Source: JBBRLA01 sp038231615 (lineage in GTDB: Bacteria > Myxococcota_A > Polyangia > Palsa-1104 > JAEUJZ01). From it: 9,196 nt of DNA. Shown piece after piece: positions 6,129 to 9,196 of this stretch; position 1 is the stretch's first letter; every line of letters starts with the position of its first letter. The position numbers and the translations under genes were made by a program. The stretch is from NCBI GenBank assembly GCA_038231615.1, contig JBBRLA010000328.1, positions 1 through 9,196 on the forward strand. Reading direction: 5' to 3'. Below the pieces are notes generated by a model. That model saw only the letters and a program-made list of their open reading frames with translations, was not told the DNA's origin and did not search any database.

Positions 6129-6151
6129 GGTCGCGACTATACTCTGCGACC
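6129..6151 (+). promoter_or_regulatory. Candidate topB promoter -10 inside an inverted repeat
   Basis: TATACT (6138-6143) is a good sigma-70 -10 hexamer. It is enclosed by perfect 6-base inverted arms, GGTCGC (6129-6134) and GCGACC (6146-6151), with 11 bases between. The best -35 at 17 bases is TCGCAA (6115-6120), which is weak and would suit an activated or regulated promoter. Transcription would begin near 6150, leaving a leader of about 30 bases before ATG 6181. A repressor on the inverted repeat would directly cover the -10. This is inferred from pattern and position only. Confidence 0.45.
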
Positions 6152-6180
6152 ATCCGGTGGCAGACGGCCGCCGCACACCC

Positions 6181-8988
6181 ATGCAGCGCAAACTGATTTT
6201 GGCAGAAAAGCCCGCCGTGGCCCGCGACATCGCGCGGGTGCTGGGCCTCCCCACCACCGGCGGCGGCACCGGCTCCTTTCAGGACCCCCACTACGTCGTG
6301 ACATGGTGCATCGGCCACCTCATCGAACTGGAGGAGCCGGCCGCTTACCAGGCCTCGTGGAAGCGCTGGTCCTTCTCCGGCCTGCCGATGCTGCCCGCCG
6401 CGTTCCGCCTGCGCCCGGTCAAGACCTCCCTCAGGCAGTGGCGCGTGGTGTGCGATCTCCTGCGCCGCCGGGACTTCGCCGCCGTCATCAACGCCTGCGA
6501 CGCCGGCCGCGAAGGGGAGCTGATCTTCCGCCTGTGCCACGAGCTGTCCGGCTGCAAGCTGCCCATCGAGCGGCTGTGGATCTCTTCCCTGACCGATCAG
6601 TCCATCACCAAGGGGCTGGCACAGCTCCGGCCGGGGCGCGACTACGATCCCCTGGCGGATGCTGCCCGCTGCCGATCCGAGGCGGACTGGCTGGTCGGCA
6701 TGAACGCCACCCGGGCGGTGACCCTGAAGCGCCGCGAGCAGCAGGACGTTCTGTGCTCCATCGGCCGAGTCCAGACCCCCACCCTGGGCCTGATCGTCCA
6801 CCGCGAGCGGCAGATCCTGTCCTTCATCCCGCGGGACTACTGGGAGGTCCACGCTCATCTATCTGTCGCTGCCGCTGCCGCTGCCGCCGAGGGCCCCGGC
6901 AAGAAGAGCGATGACCCGGTCTTCCGTGCCGTGTGGTTCGCCGAGGCCCACCGCGGTGCTCCGCCCTTGGCGAACCAGACCCGGCGCCTGGGACAGGCGG
7001 CCCTGGCGGACGAGGTCAGCACCCGCAGCACCCGAGCCGCCACTCGGGGAGAGGCCGTGGTCGAGTCGGTCGATGCAAAGACCGTCCGCGAACCCCCGCC
7101 CCTGCTTTTCGACCTGACCTCCCTGCAACGCACCGCCAACCGGCGCATGGGGCTCTCGGCCCACCGCACCCTCCAGGTGGCCCAGGCGCTTTATGAAAAG
7201 CACAAGCTCATCAGCTATCCGCGTACTGACTCGCGCTACCTGACCTCGGACCTTTTCCCGGAGCTGCCCAAGCTCTTCGGCGCCGTCGCAAAGGATCCGG
7301 CCTATGCCCGCTTCGCCGCGCCGCTCTGCGCAAATCCGCCGCCCCCGCCCCGACGGGTCTTCCGGGACGACCGGGCCCGCGATCACCACGCCCTCATCCC
7401 GACCCCGGTGGGATTGACGCCGGCGAAGATGGCCGGGCTCGACCGGGAAGAGCGGGCGCTTCTGGATCTGATCGTGCGGCGTTTTCTGGGCGCCTTTTAT
7501 CCCGATGCCGAGTTCCAGCAGACCCGCATCGTGGTGCGTGTCGGCGCCAAGGCCACAGATCCCCGGCCCGGCCCGGTCGGGATGCAGAAGGACGAGATCC
7601 TGGAGGCTGCCCCGCCCCCCCCGGATCGCTACGAGGCCCGGGGACGGGTGCGCCTGCGTGCCGGCTGGCAGGAGGTGGCGGGCTTCGGCGACCAAACGCC
7701 ACAGCAAAAAGCTGGATACAATGCAAAAGGCGCGGAGGACGGCGAAGACGATTGCGAAGCGCGAAGCGCCGCGGTAGACGATCGCGAAGAGCAGCAGAGC
7801 CTCCCCGACCTGCGCACCGGGCAGCGCCTGTCGGGCAGCTTTCATCCCGAGCGCCGACGCACCCAGCCGCCGCCGCGCTACACCGAAGCCACCCTGCTCT
7901 CGGCCATGGAGTACGCCGGCCAGCACCTCTCCGACGAGGAGCTGAGGCAGCAGATGAAGGACGTCGGCCTGGGCACCCCGGCCACGCGGGCGTCCATGAT
8001 CGAGACGCTGATCCTGCGAACGTACATCGAGCGCCGCGGCAAGCAGCTCCATCCCACGCCCCTGGGGATGGACCTGGTGGAGCACCTGCCGGTGCAGAGC
8101 CTGGCCTCGCCGGAGCTGACCGGCAGATGGGAGGCGCGGCTGGCGCGCATCGCCCGCGGCGAGGAGACCCGCGCGGCGTTCATGGCCGACATCGAACGCT
8201 ACGTCTGCGAGATCGTCGACACCGTCCAGCGCGCCCCGACACCAGCGGCAATCTCCCTGGGCGCGGCCCCGGCGCGAACGGCCTACGGCACAAGGCCGGG
8301 GTCCAGGCGACCCGCCAGGCGCAAGGTCCCCGCCAAAACGGCGGCCGACGGCGCGGCGAAGAGGCCCAGGGTGCGGAAGGCCACGACAAGGAAGGCCCCG
8401 GCCAAGGCAGCCACTGCGGCCGGGCGAAATCTTGACGCCGCGTTGCCTGCGGAGGCTACGACGCCACGCCGCCGCGCCCAGAGTCCCTCGCCGAAGGCGG
8501 AGTCCCCGACGGCCCAGACCCGCACCCCGTCGCGGTCCTTTCGCGCCGCTGAGATCCAGAAGACGGGCGCCAATTTTGCGAAGGGCATGCCCGAGACAAC
8601 GCGGCCCTTCCGATCTACGGAAGCCGGGTCCCCCTCTTTCACGAAGAGAGCGCCCGACCCATCGCGATCCGGGCTGGCCGCGGAGATTGGGAGCGTGGGC
8701 ACGCCTGTGTCCCCTACCCTGCCCTGCCCGCGCTGCAAGGAAGGCCACCTGCTCGTCGGGCGCCGCGGGTGGGGCTGCTCACGCTGGCAGGCCGGCTGCC
8801 CGCTGGTGGTCCCCTTTGAGGTGCTGGGCCGGCGCCTCTCGCCCCCCGAGATGCGGACGCTGGTCGAGATGGGTACTTCTCAAGCCATGCAGTTCCGTCC
8901 GGCGGGCGCCTCCACCATTGTCGCCCGGCTGCGCCTGGCGCCACAAGGCTCACCCGCCGGTTTCGTCTATCTAGAGCCCCTTCCCTGA
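6181..8988 (+). CDS. topB: DNA topoisomerase III with long basic tail and zinc ribbon
   Basis: This is a type IA topoisomerase that breaks one strand, passes another and decatenates DNA. It has 935 residues from ATG 6181 (GTG 6157 would add eight; neither has a ribosome-binding site). The Toprim domain has Glu9 in AEKPAVA and DAGREGELI (Asp107, Glu111), and SEADWLVGMNATRA follows. The active-site Tyr346 lies in ISYPRTDSRYL after NRRMGLSAHRTLQVAQ. GLGTPATRASMIETL marks the returning domain IV. The motifs match the Bacillus-type TopB, where DAGRE replaces the DxDxE of E. coli. Odd parts: seven alanines (230-236) from a 6-base repeat, an acidic hydrophilic insert (about 504-540), a Lys/Arg/Ala/Pro linker (about 684-848) carrying degenerate 22-residue repeats, and a terminal Cys4 zinc ribbon (849, 852, 866, 873). 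The tail probably adds DNA affinity. It lies 111 bases after the P450 and ends 16 bases before a convergent gene. Confidence 0.95.
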   Translation: MQRKLILAEKPAVARDIARVLGLPTTGGGTGSFQDPHYVVTWCIGHLIELEEPAAYQASWKRWSFSGLPMLPAAFRLRPVKTSLRQWRVVCDLLRRRDFAAVINACDAGREGELIFRLCHELSGCKLPIERLWISSLTDQSITKGLAQLRPGRDYDPLADAARCRSEADWLVGMNATRAVTLKRREQQDVLCSIGRVQTPTLGLIVHRERQILSFIPRDYWEVHAHLSVAAAAAAAEGPGKKSDDPVFRAVWFAEAHRGAPPLANQTRRLGQAALADEVSTRSTRAATRGEAVVESVDAKTVREPPPLLFDLTSLQRTANRRMGLSAHRTLQVAQALYEKHKLISYPRTDSRYLTSDLFPELPKLFGAVAKDPAYARFAAPLCANPPPPPRRVFRDDRARDHHALIPTPVGLTPAKMAGLDREERALLDLIVRRFLGAFYPDAEFQQTRIVVRVGAKATDPRPGPVGMQKDEILEAAPPPPDRYEARGRVRLRAGWQEVAGFGDQTPQQKAGYNAKGAEDGEDDCEARSAAVDDREEQQSLPDLRTGQRLSGSFHPERRRTQPPPRYTEATLLSAMEYAGQHLSDEELRQQMKDVGLGTPATRASMIETLILRTYIERRGKQLHPTPLGMDLVEHLPVQSLASPELTGRWEARLARIARGEETRAAFMADIERYVCEIVDTVQRAPTPAAISLGAAPARTAYGTRPGSRRPARRKVPAKTAADGAAKRPRVRKATTRKAPAKAATAAGRNLDAALPAEATTPRRRAQSPSPKAESPTAQTRTPSRSFRAAEIQKTGANFAKGMPETTRPFRSTEAGSPSFTKRAPDPSRSGLAAEIGSVGTPVSPTLPCPRCKEGHLLVGRRGWGCSRWQAGCPLVVPFEVLGRRLSPPEMRTLVEMGTSQAMQFRPAGASTIVARLRLAPQGSPAGFVYLEPLP
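6868..6888 (+). repeat. In-frame GCTGCC microsatellite in topB
   Basis: GCTGCC is repeated three times (6868-6885) and followed by GCC, giving seven consecutive alanines (TopB residues 230-236). It lies at the edge of a variable segment between the conserved blocks DYWEVHAHLS and VFRAVWF. Because the unit is six bases, slippage would change length without breaking the frame. Confidence 0.8.
7747..7789 (+). repeat. 13-base direct repeat within the topB insert
   Basis: GACGATTGCGAAG (7747-7759) and GACGATCGCGAAG (7777-7789) differ at one base and are offset by 30 bases, that is ten codons, so both are read in the same frame (DDCEA and DDREE). They lie inside the acidic insert of TopB and suggest that the insert grew by local duplication. 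Confidence 0.7.
8527..8724 (+). repeat. Degenerate repeats of about 22 residues in the TopB tail
   Basis: Three related segments follow one another in the linker before the zinc ribbon. They start at residue 783 (PSRSFRAAEIQKTG, then ANFAKGMPE), residue 806 (TTRPFRSTEAGS, then PSFTKRAPD) and residue 827 (PSRSGLAAEIGSVG, then a diverged end). The starts are 23 and 21 residues apart. The nucleotide copies at 8527-8568 and 8659-8700 still resemble each other. Each unit has a basic-aromatic start and a central Glu. The function is unknown; the repeat is visible by eye alignment only. Confidence 0.55.
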
Positions 8989-9004
8989 CGAGGAGAGCGG
9001 ACGG

Positions 9005-9196
9005 TCATTTGTTCTTCACCCCGCCTCGGACGCGGGCGCTGCGCTCTGAGAGCGCGAACTCGGCGGGCCTCATGGCGCGTTTGCGACGGCCCTCGTAGTC
9101 GCTGCCGCGGCCGAAGACCCGGGCGCGGTCGGCGCGGACATGGCGCACGACGCGGAGGGCGCGAAAGACCCCTTCCGCCTGCCACCAGGTCGAGAG
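9005..9196 (-). CDS. C-terminal 63 residues of an unrecognised protein (partial)
   Basis: An open minus-strand frame enters from the right edge and ends at TGA (9005-9007), giving 63 residues with no start inside the window. It reads WWQAEGVFRALRVVRHVRAD, then RARVFGRGSDYEGRRKRAM, and closes with GGVKNK. About 55 of the 63 codons end in G or C, like the intact genes here, which supports real coding over the other frames. The piece is strongly basic and Arg-rich, with two adjacent Trp, and could contact nucleic acid, but I do not recognise a family. It converges on topB with only 16 bases between the two stop codons and no visible terminator. Confidence 0.6.
   Translation of the reverse strand, partial: LSTWWQAEGVFRALRVVRHVRADRARVFGRGSDYEGRRKRAMRPAEFALSERSARVRGGVKNK

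Noticed and set aside
6499..6513. Apparent loss of a catalytic Asp in TopB (DAGRE instead of DxDxE)
   Set aside because: DAGREGE is the normal sequence in the Bacillus-type TopB subgroup, so it is not a defect.
5775..6914. 379-residue plus frame bridging the P450 and topB
   Set aside because: Runs through two verified genes in a different frame and is Pro/Arg-rich; a shadow.
6859..8748. 629-residue minus frame opposite topB
   Set aside because: Antisense shadow with Arg/Gly-rich composition. TopB in the plus frame has catalytic motifs over its full length.
8967..9185. 72-residue minus frame at the right edge
   Set aside because: Arg/Pro-rich and overlaps the topB end; the frame ending at 9005 has the expected codon bias instead.
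1..9196. CRISPR arrays, tRNA or rRNA genes, toxin-antitoxin or defence islands
   Set aside because: No regularly spaced identical repeats beyond the short ones listed, no cloverleaf-like sequence noticed and no defence domains in any supported frame. A covariance-model search would be needed to exclude small RNAs.

Overview
The window is very GC-rich with a strong G/C bias at third codon positions in every intact gene. Protein flavour (a rhodanese-MoeB fusion, an ErpA-type carrier with a His-rich leader, a long-tailed topoisomerase III, a Cys-rich orphan lipoprotein) fits a Myxococcota/deltaproteobacterial chromosome. This is an inference from gene style, not a database match.

Layout. Positions 1-961 are a decayed mobile-element area. 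It holds a set of short repeats that resemble an IS21-type terminus (1-76), about 180 bases with nothing recognisable, and a minus-strand ISL3-family transposase relic (about 260-890) that is frameshifted and lacks its N-terminal half. A 36-base direct repeat lies at the broken edge of the relic. Next come an orphan secreted lipoprotein (1022-1603, +) and a small Cys-containing ORF (1690-1923, -). The core of the window is a sulfur/Fe-S pair read divergently from a 167-base intergenic region: moeB with an N-terminal rhodanese domain (2038-3237, -) and erpA/iscA-like (3405-3845, +). A CoA-type Nudix hydrolase follows erpA after 31 bases, probably in the same operon. A complete cytochrome P450 (4645-6069, +) and a topoisomerase III (topB, 6181-8988, +) follow, each preceded by a palindromic, operator-like element. 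A 63-residue C-terminal piece of an unrecognised minus-strand gene runs off the right edge and converges on topB.

How the genes may work together. The MoeB-type E1 enzyme with its own sulfurtransferase domain activates and thiolates a ubiquitin-like sulfur carrier protein. ErpA delivers [Fe-S] clusters to apoproteins. The divergent arrangement suggests shared control of sulfur handling, but no sulfur carrier (MoaD/ThiS), cysteine desulfurase or IscU is visible here. The P450 has no adjacent ferredoxin or reductase, so it must use partners encoded elsewhere. TopB is a housekeeping DNA decatenase with unusual lineage-specific inserts and tail.

I did not find a clearly new defence or mobile system. 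The items most worth checking are the palindromic elements before the P450 and topB, the degenerate repeats of about 22 residues in the TopB tail, the His-rich ErpA leader, and the small Cys-containing ORF beside moeB. No CRISPR array, rRNA or tRNA was seen.
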